A DNA stretch of 43,595 nt from CAZQKE01 sp964593865 (GTDB lineage Bacteria > Chloroflexota > Anaerolineae > JAAYZQ01): assembly GCA_964593865.1 (NCBI GenBank), contig CAZQKE010000030.1, positions 1 to 43,595 on the forward strand, written 5' to 3'. Both the position numbers and the translations under genes were made by a program. Below the pieces are notes generated by a model, which was not told where the DNA came from, ran no database searches, and saw only the letters and a list, made by a program, of their open reading frames with translations. Shown here one piece after another: positions 6,416 to 15,500 of the stretch; the first letter of the stretch is position 1, and each line of letters opens with the position of its first letter.

Positions 6416-8767
6416 ATGACCGAAAGCAAGACAACCTTTACCTCTGAGCCTGTAGGCAAAAGCGTCCCCCGCATTGACGCTTATGAAAAGGTCACCGGCA
6501 GCGCGATCTATGCCGATGACATGCAGTTCGGACCGGGGCTGTGGTACGGGCGGCTGGTGCGCAGCCCCCATGCCCACGCCCTCATCAAAAAGATTGATGT
6601 CAGCCAGGCGTTGGCCATGCCCGGCGTCAAGGCCGTCGTCACCGGGGCCGATACGCCCAAGAATTTCGGCCTCTACCTGGTGGACCGCCCCATCTTTGCC
6701 CGCGACCGGGTGCGCTTTGTGGGCGAACCGGTGGCCGGGGTGGTGGCCGTCAGCGAAGAGATCGCCGAGGAAGCGGCCAAGCGGGTCATCGTCGAATATG
6801 AGGTCCTGGAGCCGGTATTTGATCCGGTGGAGGCGGCCCAACCCGACGCGCCCCTGCTCCACCCCGACTTGGGCAAGTACAAAGTCGCCAATTTCATCTT
6901 TCCCCAGCCGGGAACCAACATCTCGGAGCATTTCAAACTGCGCCGGGGCGATGTGGAGGCCGCCTGGCCGAAATGCGCGGCCATCGTCGAAGGCGAATTC
7001 CGCCTGCCCCAGATCCAGCACGTGCCCATTGAACCTCACGTGGCCGTCAGCCTGTGGGATCTTTCCGACCAGGTGACACTCTGGACTTGCTCCCAATCGC
7101 CCTTTGCCCAGCGGGATCTGATCGCCCAGAGTCTGGACATTCCCCACGGCAACCTGCGGGTGGTCTCGCCCTATGTGGGCGGTGGCTTTGGCGGCAAGGC
7201 GGGCGTTTCTATGGAGATCTGCGCCGTGGCGATGGCCCGCGCCGTCAAGGGCCACCCGGTCAAGCTGCGCATGACCCGTGAGGAAGAATTTATCGGCACG
7301 ACGGTTCGCCAAAGCCTGGTTGCCCGCACCAAGATCGGCTGCGATGCCGAGGGCAATCTGTTGGCCATGGAGACGGCCTACTATTTCGGCGGCGGAGCTT
7401 ACAACGATTACGGCGTCAACATCGCCCGCGCCGCCGGGTATTCCTGCACCGGCCCTTACCTGATCCCCAACGTCAAGGGCGATTCCTACTGCGTCTATAC
7501 CAACCTGCCGGTGGGCAGCGCCATGCGCGGCTTTGGAATGCCCGAAATCCACTGGGGCATTGAGCAGATCATGGATCAGCTGGCCGAAAAGATCGGCATG
7601 GACCCCGCCGAGTTCCGGCGGCGCAACTGCGTCAAAACCGGCGAGACGATCCTGACCGGGATGAAGATGACGCCCATTGACCTGGTTGCCTGCATTGACA
7701 AGGTGACCGAGGCCGTCAACTGGGGCAAGGATGAGCCGCCCTCTGCGCCCCACAAAAAACGGGGCAAGGGGCTGGCCATCATGTGGAAGGCCCCGGCCAT
7801 GCCGCCCAACCCCGGCAGCGCGGCCATCGTCCGCTTCAACGAGGACGCCACGGTCAACGTCTCCATCGGCGCCCAGGACCTGGGGCAGGGGGCCTTTACG
7901 GCCATGGCCCAGATTGCAGCCCAGACGTTGGGCGTGCCCTACGAGTGGGTGCGCATCTCCGTCCCGGTAGATACCAAGTACAGCCCCTACGAATGGCAGA
8001 CCGTCGCCAGCCGCATCACCTGGTCCACCGGCAACGCCGTGCGGGCCGCCGCTCTGGACGCCAAACGCCAGATTTTGGAGATCGTCGCCCAACACTGGGG
8101 CGAAAACCCGGAGGACCTGGACATCAAGGATGGCGTGGTCTTTTCCTACCGTACCGAGGAGGAGCAGCCCCTCAAGGGCATGGTTATCTACGGCCTGCCC
8201 AACGACAATTTCGAAGGCTGGACCGGCGGCCCCATCATCGGGCAGGGGCACTTTATGCCGACCTATGTGACCAACTTGGATTTTGAGACGGGGCAGGGTA
8301 CGCGGGCGGTGGTCCATTATACCGTCGGTGCCCAGGCTGTGGACCTGGAGGTGGATACCGAGACCGGCGAAATAGAAATTCTCAAGATCGCCAGTGCCTA
8401 CGACGTGGGCAAAGCCATCAACCCCGACCTGATCATGACCCAGATCGAAGGCGGCGCGGTCCACGGCATGAGTTCCGCCTTTGAGGGGCTGAAATATGAT
8501 GAGGCGGGGCGGCCTCTGAACCCCAACCTGGTGGATTACCGCATCGCAACGGCCATGGACATCCCACGCCAGATCCACGGCGACTTTGTCGAAACGCCGG
8601 TGGAGGACGGTCCCTGGGGCGCGCGGGGCGTGGGCGAACATGTCATGGTCCCCACCGCACCGGCCATCGCCAACGCCCTCTACAACGCCCTGGGCGTGCG
8701 CTTCAATGACCTGCCCCTTTCGGCGGAAAAGGTGTATATGGCGTTGAAAAAACGTGCGGGCAAGTAG
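6416..8767 (+). CDS. Molybdenum-binding subunit of xanthine-dehydrogenase-type hydroxylase
   Basis: 783 residues, typical for CoxL/XdhA-type catalytic subunits. It starts with the a/b hammerhead domain (GKSVPRIDAYEKVTGSAIYADD). It contains the molybdopterin-contact loop VGGGFGGKAG (about 258-267) and the C-terminal GARGVGE with the presumed catalytic glutamate near residue 741. The active-site loop does not show the CO-dehydrogenase signature AYRCSFR; the equivalent region reads GSAMRGFGMPE, so it is a heterocycle- or aldehyde-type hydroxylase rather than CO dehydrogenase. AGGAG precedes the ATG at 6416. With the FAD and [2Fe-2S] subunits it forms the expected three-subunit enzyme. Substrate unknown. 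Confidence 0.95.
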   Translation: MTESKTTFTSEPVGKSVPRIDAYEKVTGSAIYADDMQFGPGLWYGRLVRSPHAHALIKKIDVSQALAMPGVKAVVTGADTPKNFGLYLVDRPIFARDRVRFVGEPVAGVVAVSEEIAEEAAKRVIVEYEVLEPVFDPVEAAQPDAPLLHPDLGKYKVANFIFPQPGTNISEHFKLRRGDVEAAWPKCAAIVEGEFRLPQIQHVPIEPHVAVSLWDLSDQVTLWTCSQSPFAQRDLIAQSLDIPHGNLRVVSPYVGGGFGGKAGVSMEICAVAMARAVKGHPVKLRMTREEEFIGTTVRQSLVARTKIGCDAEGNLLAMETAYYFGGGAYNDYGVNIARAAGYSCTGPYLIPNVKGDSYCVYTNLPVGSAMRGFGMPEIHWGIEQIMDQLAEKIGMDPAEFRRRNCVKTGETILTGMKMTPIDLVACIDKVTEAVNWGKDEPPSAPHKKRGKGLAIMWKAPAMPPNPGSAAIVRFNEDATVNVSIGAQDLGQGAFTAMAQIAAQTLGVPYEWVRISVPVDTKYSPYEWQTVASRITWSTGNAVRAAALDAKRQILEIVAQHWGENPEDLDIKDGVVFSYRTEEEQPLKGMVIYGLPNDNFEGWTGGPIIGQGHFMPTYVTNLDFETGQGTRAVVHYTVGAQAVDLEVDTETGEIEILKIASAYDVGKAINPDLIMTQIEGGAVHGMSSAFEGLKYDEAGRPLNPNLVDYRIATAMDIPRQIHGDFVETPVEDGPWGARGVGEHVMVPTAPAIANALYNALGVRFNDLPLSAEKVYMALKKRAGK

Positions 8768-8864
8768 CGCGAGAGGGGGGGCGCAACACCCCTGCCGACC
8801 GTTTCGTCGGGCCGGGAATCGGCCTTGATGTCGGAGGAATGACTTGGGTTCTAGAAAGGACGGA

Positions 8865-10214
8865 ATGATGCTGATCACAAATGGCCGGGTTGTCACGTTC
8901 GGCGAAGCGAATGAAATCATCGTGGACGGAGCGGTTCGGATAGAAGGTGATCGGATTACAGAAGTGGGGCCGACAGCCCAACTGCAGGCGGCCTTCCCCG
9001 ATGATGAGATGGTGGATGCCGGAGGGCAGCTGATCATGCCCGGTAACATCTGCGGGCACACCCACTTTTACGGGGCCTTTGCCCGCGGTATGGCCATCCC
9101 CGGTGAGCCGCCCCGCGACTTTCCCGAAATCTTGGCGAAGCTGTGGTGGCGTCTGGACAAAGCCCTTTCTTTGGAGGATGTGCGCTATTCGGCCCTGGTC
9201 TGTCTGGTGGATGCCATCAAGCACGGCACGACCACCTTGATCGACCACCATGCCAGTCCCAATGCCATTGACGGCTCGCTGGATGCTATCGCCGAGGCGG
9301 TGGATCGGGCGGGGGTGCGGGCCAGCCTGTGCTACGAAGTCACCGACCGCGATGGTCCCGAACGCGCCCAGGCGGGCATCCGGGAAAATGTCCGCTTTGC
9401 CCGTTCCCTGGCCCAATCGCCTCATCCCCGCCTGGCCGCTTCCTTTGGCCTTCATGCCTCTTTGACCCTTTCCGATGAAACGTTGGCCGATTGCGTGGCC
9501 GCGGCGGAGGGTTTGGACATCGGTTTTCACATCCACGCCGCCGAGGGAATCTCCGATCAGGAGGATAGCCTGCGCAAGAGCGGCAAGCGCGTTGTAGAGC
9601 GGCTGTACGAAGCGGGCATTTTGGGGCCGAAGAGCATCCTGGTCCATTGTGTCCACGTGGATGCTTGGGAGATGGAGTTGCTGCGCGATACCAACACTTG
9701 GGTCACCCATCAGCCCCGCTCCAACATGAACAACGCCGTCGGTGTCGCCCCGGTGGAGACGATGCTGCGCGGCGGAATCCCCGTAGCGATGGGCAACGAC
9801 GGCTTTTCCAACAACATGTGGGCCGAATGGAAAGCCGCCTACCTGCTTCACAAGGTATGGCATGGCGATCCGCGTCGCATGGGAGGCTACGACGTGATGC
9901 AGATGGCCGTTACCAACAACGCGGCCCTGGCCCGCATCTTCTGGCCGGAGGCCCCTTTGGGTGAGATCTCTCCCGGTGCATATGCCGACCTGATCCTGGT
10001 GGATTACCATCCCTTTACCGAGTTGACCGCCGGGAACCTGCCTTGGCACATCCTCTTCGGCTTTGAGGCCGATGCCGTGACGGCGACCATGGTTGGCGGG
10101 AAGTGGCTCATGCGCGACCGGCAGCTGTTGACGTTGGATGAAGCCGAGATCGCCGCCAGGGCACGGGAGCTTTCGGCAGAGACCTGGAAACGATACATGG
10201 GGGAGCAGGTTTGA
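8865..10214 (+). CDS. SsnA-like amidohydrolase
   Basis: 449 residues (448 if the adjacent ATG at 8868 is used; AAGGA at 8856-8860 fits the second one better). Metallo-dependent amidohydrolase/deaminase superfamily: an N-terminal beta-sandwich, then MPGNICGHTHFYGAFARGM with the HxH metal ligands, HIHAAEG in the barrel, and MGNDGFSNN with the late aspartate. The match is to the SsnA/chlorohydrolase-like group; in Escherichia coli ssnA also lies next to xanthine-dehydrogenase-like genes (xdhD, ygfK). That parallel supports a deaminase or ring hydrolase working with the molybdenum hydroxylase. Its stop codon overlaps the promoter of the tRNA gene. Confidence 0.88.
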   Translation: MMLITNGRVVTFGEANEIIVDGAVRIEGDRITEVGPTAQLQAAFPDDEMVDAGGQLIMPGNICGHTHFYGAFARGMAIPGEPPRDFPEILAKLWWRLDKALSLEDVRYSALVCLVDAIKHGTTTLIDHHASPNAIDGSLDAIAEAVDRAGVRASLCYEVTDRDGPERAQAGIRENVRFARSLAQSPHPRLAASFGLHASLTLSDETLADCVAAAEGLDIGFHIHAAEGISDQEDSLRKSGKRVVERLYEAGILGPKSILVHCVHVDAWEMELLRDTNTWVTHQPRSNMNNAVGVAPVETMLRGGIPVAMGNDGFSNNMWAEWKAAYLLHKVWHGDPRRMGGYDVMQMAVTNNAALARIFWPEAPLGEISPGAYADLILVDYHPFTELTAGNLPWHILFGFEADAVTATMVGGKWLMRDRQLLTLDEAEIAARARELSAETWKRYMGEQV

Positions 10215-10239
10215 CAAGGCCGGGAACCTGGTCTAGAAT
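10211..10239 (+). promoter_or_regulatory. Promoter of tRNA-Arg
   Basis: TTGACA (10211-10216), 17-bp spacer, TAGAAT (10234-10239). The predicted start, near 10246, is about 6 nt before the mature tRNA 5' end. The -35 box overlaps the amidohydrolase stop codon TGA (10212-10214). Confidence 0.82.
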
Positions 10240-10251
10240 AATGTGCGGCCG

Positions 10252-10324
10252 GCCCCCATAGCTCAGTGGATAGAGCAGCGGCCTTCTAAGCCGTCGGTCG
10301 CAGGTTCGAATCCTGCTGGGGGTG
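10252..10324 (+). tRNA. tRNA-Arg (anticodon TCT)
   Basis: A complete 73-nt cloverleaf. The acceptor stem is GCCCCCA (10252-10258) with TGGGGGT (10317-10323, one G-U pair) and discriminator G10324. The D-arm is GCTC/GAGC, the anticodon stem GCGGC/GCCGT with loop CTTCTAA (anticodon TCT at 10285-10287), and the T-arm GCAGG-TTCGAAT-CCTGC. CCA is not encoded. It reads the AGA/AGG codons. It overlaps the last 39 nt of the recF reading frame on the opposite strand. Confidence 0.97.
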
Positions 10325-11569
10325 CTCTGCCGCAGTGGAAGGCGCGGAGAACGCAGGCGAGGGCGTGCGGTTCCGCGCTTTTTTGTTTGCGGTCTCGCCG
10401 TTCGCCAGGGGCGGCAGGGGGTGTAGCCTGCCGCCTTCTATGCGCCAGGTCCGGCAGTGGGCCAGGAACGATTCCGGCAGCCATTGCAGCTCTGTGGCCG
10501 TGACCAACGTTTGTTCCGGACCGTCGGCAGAGACCAGCCAGCGGAGCAGGAAACGGCGGCGGCGTCCGTCCAGTTCCGAAAGGACATCATCCAGCAGCAG
10601 GACGGGGCGGTGGCCCGTTTCGCGGCGCATCAGGTGTACCTCGGCCAGCTTGAGGGCCAATGCGGCGGTGCGCTGCTGCCCCCGTGAACCGTACACCCCG
10701 GCATCCACCCCGTGGATCAAAAAGCGCACGTCGTCCCTATGGGGACCGACCAGAGTCACCCCGGCAGGAATTTCTCGCTGCCGCAGGTCCAGCAGCTGCT
10801 GCCGAAAAGCCCTGCCGATGTCCTCTATCGTCGCTCCGTCACCGAGGGTGATGCTGGATTCGTAACGTAGGCGCAGATGTTCTTCCCCATCGGTCAGATC
10901 GCCGTGGATGTTCCCCGCCAGCTCATCCAGGGCAAGCAGGGCCATCCGCCGCCGAGCCGTGAGCAACGCTCCGTGTTCGGTCAGTTGGGCATCCCAGAAG
11001 AGAAGTTGATCCGGATCTCCACCTCGTTCCCGCAGGTCACGTAGCAAGGCGTTGCGCTGGGTGACGACCTTGTTGTAGCGGGCCAGAGCGCGACAGTATG
11101 CCGGATCAATTTGGCATAACATTGCATCCAGGTAGCGGCGGCGGCGGCCCGGTGCGCCGGACACCAGGGCGATGTCCTCCGGCAAAAAGAGGACGGCGGT
11201 CAGTTGGCCCAGCAGGTCCATTGCCCGGCGGTTGATGCCGTTGATGCGGATCTGCTTGCGATAGCGGTGACCGTTGTTAGCCTGCCGGAGCAGGGTAATT
11301 TCAACGGTCAATTCCTGCCGTCCTCGCATCACCCGCCCGACCAAACGGGCGTAGGGCAGCGGTTCCTGTTCCACGGCAAGCCAATTGACCAGTTCCCGTT
11401 CTGCTCCGGCATGGGGTGAGCGGGAGGTCGCCAGGTAATAGACGGCCTCCAGCAGGTTAGTCTTGCCCTGGGCGTTATCGCCCAGCAAGAGGATTGCGCC
11501 GGGCGGTAGGTCCAGCTCCAGGCGGACGTAATTGCGAAAGTTGTGGAGGGTGAGATGGGTCAGGCGCAT
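10286..11569 (-). CDS. recF: DNA replication and repair protein RecF
   Basis: 427 residues. An SMC-like ATPase that loads RecA at single-strand gaps with RecO/RecR. The start MRLTHLTLHNFRNYVRLELD is diagnostic; Walker A is GDNAQGKT (30-37), the ABC signature is in GSRGQQRTAALAL, and Walker B is VLLLDDVLSELD. GAGGAAG lies before the ATG at 11569; the frame stays open upstream through a repeat, but that extension is not RecF-like. The usual RecF end is near IEGGRLHPL. About 40 further residues are read through the tRNA terminator and into the antisense of the tRNA before the stop at 10286, so the C-terminal tail looks acquired by loss of a stop. No promoter is obvious; it may be read from the upstream minus-strand genes. 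Confidence 0.96.
   Translation of the reverse strand: MRLTHLTLHNFRNYVRLELDLPPGAILLLGDNAQGKTNLLEAVYYLATSRSPHAGAERELVNWLAVEQEPLPYARLVGRVMRGRQELTVEITLLRQANNGHRYRKQIRINGINRRAMDLLGQLTAVLFLPEDIALVSGAPGRRRRYLDAMLCQIDPAYCRALARYNKVVTQRNALLRDLRERGGDPDQLLFWDAQLTEHGALLTARRRMALLALDELAGNIHGDLTDGEEHLRLRYESSITLGDGATIEDIGRAFRQQLLDLRQREIPAGVTLVGPHRDDVRFLIHGVDAGVYGSRGQQRTAALALKLAEVHLMRRETGHRPVLLLDDVLSELDGRRRRFLLRWLVSADGPEQTLVTATELQWLPESFLAHCRTWRIEGGRLHPLPPLANGETANKKARNRTPSPAFSAPSTAAEHPQQDSNLRPTA
10365..10384 (+). terminator. Rho-independent terminator of tRNA-Arg
   Basis: Hairpin GTGCG-GTTC-CGCGC (one G-U pair) followed by six T (10379-10384). It is 40 nt after the tRNA. It lies inside the 3' coding end of recF on the opposite strand, so it would not terminate recF transcription. 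Confidence 0.6.
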
Positions 11570-11588
11570 CGGCTTCCTCAAATAATAC

Positions 11589-11876
11589 GGGCCGTCCACG
11601 AAGCGGGCGCGAATACACGAATGCACGAATGCACGAATACGCCCGGTTCGGTAGCGCAAGTTTCCAACTTGCGCAGAGAGAATCGCGGTTGGAACCGCCA
11701 AGACGCCGAGGGCGCAAAGGTTTTCTTCTTTCCTTTGCGGCCTTTGCGCCTTTGCGGTTCAAATCCCCGGAACCGCCAAGCGGGCCGTCCACGAAGCGGA
11801 CGCGAATACGCGAATGCACGAATGCACGAATACGCCCGGTCCCAGGCCCGAAAGGAGCGACCTGAGTCGCCACTTT
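11589..11876. repeat. Mosaic of dispersed repeats between recF and the XRE-cupin gene
   Basis: This 307-bp gap holds no gene. It contains two copies of a GGCCGTCCACGAAG unit followed by GAATACACGAATGCACGAAT-type sequence (from 11590 and from 11783). It also contains the hairpin GCGCAAGTTTCCAACTTGCGC (11654-11674), one copy of the GAACCGCC...GGCGGTTC-type hairpin (11692-11760), and a GGAGCGACCTGAGTCGCC palindrome (11855-11872). The same blocks recur at 31.5-31.8 kb and partly at 23.7 and 39-41 kb. They separate recF from the genes upstream of it. Confidence 0.85.
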
Positions 11877-12482
11877 CTACTCGTTGCCGACCGAAACTTG
11901 CAGGTGTTGGGCAAGCGAGTCGTGGTCCCGGCAAGAGCCAAAGATCATCAGGAAACGGGCCGGTGTGGAACCGGGGTTCCGCCAACGGTGGGGTAATCGG
12001 GCATCAAACAGCAGAGCATCGCCCACACCGAGCCGGTAGGATTCGCCGTCTACCTCGTATTCAATCTCTCCTTGCAGGCAGTAGACCAACTCATGCCCCC
12101 CGTGGCTCATCTCGCCCTGCCCGCTGCCGGCTCCCGGCTGCAATGTCACTTCAAAGGGGTCCATGCTTTGCTCTTCCAGGCCCGATCCCAGGCTTTCCAG
12201 AAGGGTGGGACCGCGACCCGAATAGGGGCGTTGACCGGCGCGGGAGAGGATGATCTTTTTGCTCTCCTGGCGATTTTCAAAAAAGGCGGTGATGTGCACT
12301 CCCAGGGCGGTGGCCAAGCGGTGCAAGGTTGAGACGTTGGGGGAGGTGATCCCCCGTTCAATGAGGCTGATGGCGTTGGGCGAAAGGTCACACAATTCGG
12401 CCAGGGCGCGCATGGAAAGCCCGCGCTGCTCGCGCAGGGTTCGCACCCGTGCTCCCACATCAGGTGATTGTTGCTCTCGCAT
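11877..12482 (-). CDS. XRE-family transcriptional regulator with cupin sensor domain
   Basis: 201 residues. An N-terminal helix-turn-helix (about residues 10-65: RVRTLREQRGLSMRALAELC, then NAISLIERGITSPNVSTLHRLATALGV) is followed by a cupin barrel (about 110-185: GEMSHGGHELVYCLQGEIE, GDALLFDARLPHRWRNPG). Relatives such as PuuR sense small metabolites. GGAGGAA precedes the ATG at 12482; the longer open frame upstream is only an out-of-frame reading of the CHAT gene. It is 23 bp downstream of the CHAT gene on the same strand and is likely co-transcribed, so it may regulate that system, itself, or the cluster on the other side of recF. Confidence 0.93.
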   Translation of the reverse strand: MREQQSPDVGARVRTLREQRGLSMRALAELCDLSPNAISLIERGITSPNVSTLHRLATALGVHITAFFENRQESKKIILSRAGQRPYSGRGPTLLESLGSGLEEQSMDPFEVTLQPGAGSGQGEMSHGGHELVYCLQGEIEYEVDGESYRLGVGDALLFDARLPHRWRNPGSTPARFLMIFGSCRDHDSLAQHLQVSVGNE

Positions 12483-12505
12483 GTCGTGTGTTCCTCCAAA
12501 GATTG

Positions 12506-15500
12506 CTACGATGAAACTCGGTTGTCCGGTGCGCCGGGTGGGTGCTCTTCCTCCAGCAGCGGTTGGCTCAACCGCAGGTCGGCGTCGCAGTAGAGGGTGT
12601 AGGCCAGCGCCAGCGGATCGTCTCTTTCCAGGAATTGCCGCCGCAGGGCCAGTAGGATGGCGCCGACCGGTTCCCCACGGAAGAAGCGGTCCAAAAAGGC
12701 GCGGGCAAACTCGTCGGCAAAACGGGTGTTCATGGAACACTCGGTGCCGATGACGGCTCTGGCTCCTCGTTGCAGGAAAAAGGGCACGAACCCATCGGAT
12801 AAAGAAGGCAGGACCTGGGCCGATTCGCACATGTTCAAAAAGACCAGAGGATGCCGCGAGAATTCGGCGGGGACCGTCTCTTTGAGCATGGTCAAGGGGA
12901 TCTTGCCCCGCGTCAGGCGCAGCCACGAATCGCTGACATCAAACAGGTCGGCCAGGTGCTCGCGCAGCGATTCGGATTGCTCTTCCGATGCAGCCGCCGC
13001 CGTGCGGGCAAAGAGATCCAGCAGATCGGCGTCCAGCTGGATGTCGGTGGCGATCCGTTCCGTGTAGCCGTGGCAGAAAAAGTAGTAGAGGTCGCGGTCG
13101 GCGTCGCGCAGGTCGCGGCTCATGGTCCGTCGCCTGGTGCGTAATTCGGCCATGACCCGCTGCCCGCTGCGTTCGGGCAGTCCGGCAAAGAACGCTTTTT
13201 GGGTGGAAATGCCCATCAGTCGCTCGTACAGGCCCACGCTGATGCGCAACGGCTCCTCGGCGGTAATGGTAGGCGGGGCTTGGCGGTAGGTATCCAGCAG
13301 GTGGGCGGTGAGGATGACCAGCTGATAACGCCAGCCCCAGAATTTGGTCACATCCACCGGTTTGTCATCGGCCCAGGGCGGCTCGGTGTAGACCAGGCTC
13401 CAGGGAAAGACAAAGTCCCCGGCCAGGTCCACCACTTGCAGGATGGAGCCGTCGGGCAGGTTGGCCTCCATCCAATCGCGCAGGGCCTGGGCAGAGGTGC
13501 TTTCAAAGATCTTCAGGTACAGCTGGCGGCCCACCTGGGCCAGGGCGCGGAGGGCCTTGCGGGAAAGGGCACGTTTCCCTTCGCGCAGCGTCTCGTACAC
13601 TTGCACCACGTTGTACAGCTGCCGCCGGGCTTTGGTGATGAGGTGGGTCAGGTCGTCGCGGGTCAGCCGCACGGTGCAGGAAAGGGCCAACGCCCGACGG
13701 GCCGCTTCGGCGTCGTCGGGGTCCGGGTCCACCAGGAAGGTGAAGCGGTAGCGGTCAAGGCCGTCGCGGGTGATGGTTAGGCTCAGGTGGCGGGTGGGCA
13801 GGGTCTCCATTTCGGGGAAGCCGGAGACGCGGGCGTGGGTCAGGCGGGCGGTCTGCGGCTTGTCGCTGCGGGCTGCTTCGCCGGGAGCGACTATCTCGGC
13901 TTCGACGGCGAAGGTCTGCACCAGGTAGGTGCGGTAATAGAGGCATAGGGTCAATTCGGCCCGCTCTCCGGCAGGCGTGCGGCGCAGGGGTATGATCTCA
14001 AAGGCCAGGATGTCGGTTTCCCCTTCGCGGGGCAGGCGCAACGCCTGGGTCGGCTCCGGGATGTCAAAATCTTGGGAAAAGAGGCTGATGTAGAGGTAGG
14101 CGTCCCGCTCCTGCGGCTCGACGATGGGGCGGGGGCCGCCCGGTGTGCGGTCCCAGGCGACGATGGACCGGGCTTGCAAGGCCCCGATCTGGACCGCCAG
14201 GCGGTAGCTCCGGCCCTGGACCAACGCCCCCCGGTGGGGCACGGCGGGGTCCTCCTCGGCGAACCAGAGGTTGACATAGCGTGGCTCTCGCGGCGTCGGT
14301 GGAGATGGTGTGGTGTCCATTGCCACTGCCATCTCCCACGACAGGTAGCGGCGGAGAAGGTGGGAGGGAACCCGGCAGATGTCCAGTGGAGGGGCTTCCC
14401 GCATAATGGGAGGGGCTTCCCATCGTTCCAGGAGGATCGGTTCCCGGTCGGGCATGGTCAGGATCAGGCGTTTTTCCCGCTCAAGCAGGGTCAGCACCTG
14501 GCGGCGGCCCACCTGCGCAAAGGGCCGGGCGGGGACGGTCGGCAGGGTGGGGAACAGGTCGCTCAACGGTCGGCCCAGGGCTTCCCAACCTTCCTCCGAA
14601 AGCCGCCGGTTCAGCTCCCGGACGGTCAGCAGGCCAAAGGAGCCGTCGGCCTGTTCCACGACGATGCGCACCCGGTCGGCCTCCTTGCCCCGGAGCTGCC
14701 AGGCGATCTCGGCCAGAGGCGTGTGGGGTACAACCCAGATCGCCTCGGTGGGGTGCAGGTCCGGCTGACCGGGGGGGATCTGCTCCAGCGGTTCATCAAA
14801 CAGGTCAAAACCCCCCGGTCGGGTCATCCGCAGCCGCCGAGGGAGCATCAGGCCGACCGCCGTTCCTTCTTCGTCAAGGAGGAGCAGGGGGGTGCGCCGG
14901 GATAGGGCGCGGGCCTGTTCCCGGCCCAGGTTGGCCAGGCGACGGGCCGACACGGGACGAAACCGGTCGGCCAGGTCCTTCAGAGACCGGTTCCACACCT
15001 CTGCCACAAAGTTCTCTATTTCGCGGTCCAGCTGCCGCTCCACCAGGCGGTAGCTGCCGTCCTCCATCTGCACGACGACGGGAGCGGTTTCCGGGTCCGG
15101 CAGTTCTTTGAGGCGGGCGACTACCTGCGCCACCGTTTCGTCGGGGTGGGCCGATACCACCGGGCGGATGGTCGGGTCGTCGGGGAGAAGGGGATCGTCG
15201 AACAGGTCAAAGTCCTCTTCCGTCACGGTGACGATGAGGGCCGCGCGGGCTGGGGGGAGGGCCAGCCCCACCGGCCGTCCGTTCCCGGTGACGATGACCG
15301 GCAGGCGACGGCGGGTGGCAGCCTGCTCCGCTTCGGCCCGTTCCGCCGTCCAGGGTTGGGGACAGAGGCGTTCCACCAGGTCGCCCAGCCGCCGATGCAG
15401 GATCGTCGCCCCCATTTCGGCGGCGAGGCGGCGCAACATGGCCGCCGAGGTAGGGGCTATCGCCCCGTCGGGCAGGTGGATCAGGATGGGGATGTTGTAT

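Noticed and set aside
6416..8767. Aerobic CO dehydrogenase large subunit
   Set aside because: The AYRCSFR active-site loop of form I CO dehydrogenase is absent; the corresponding region reads GSAMRGFGMPE.
12483..12926. N-terminal extension of the XRE-cupin frame to 12926
   Set aside because: It runs out of frame through the CHAT catalytic domain; the ATG at 12482 has GGAGGAA and begins the helix-turn-helix region.
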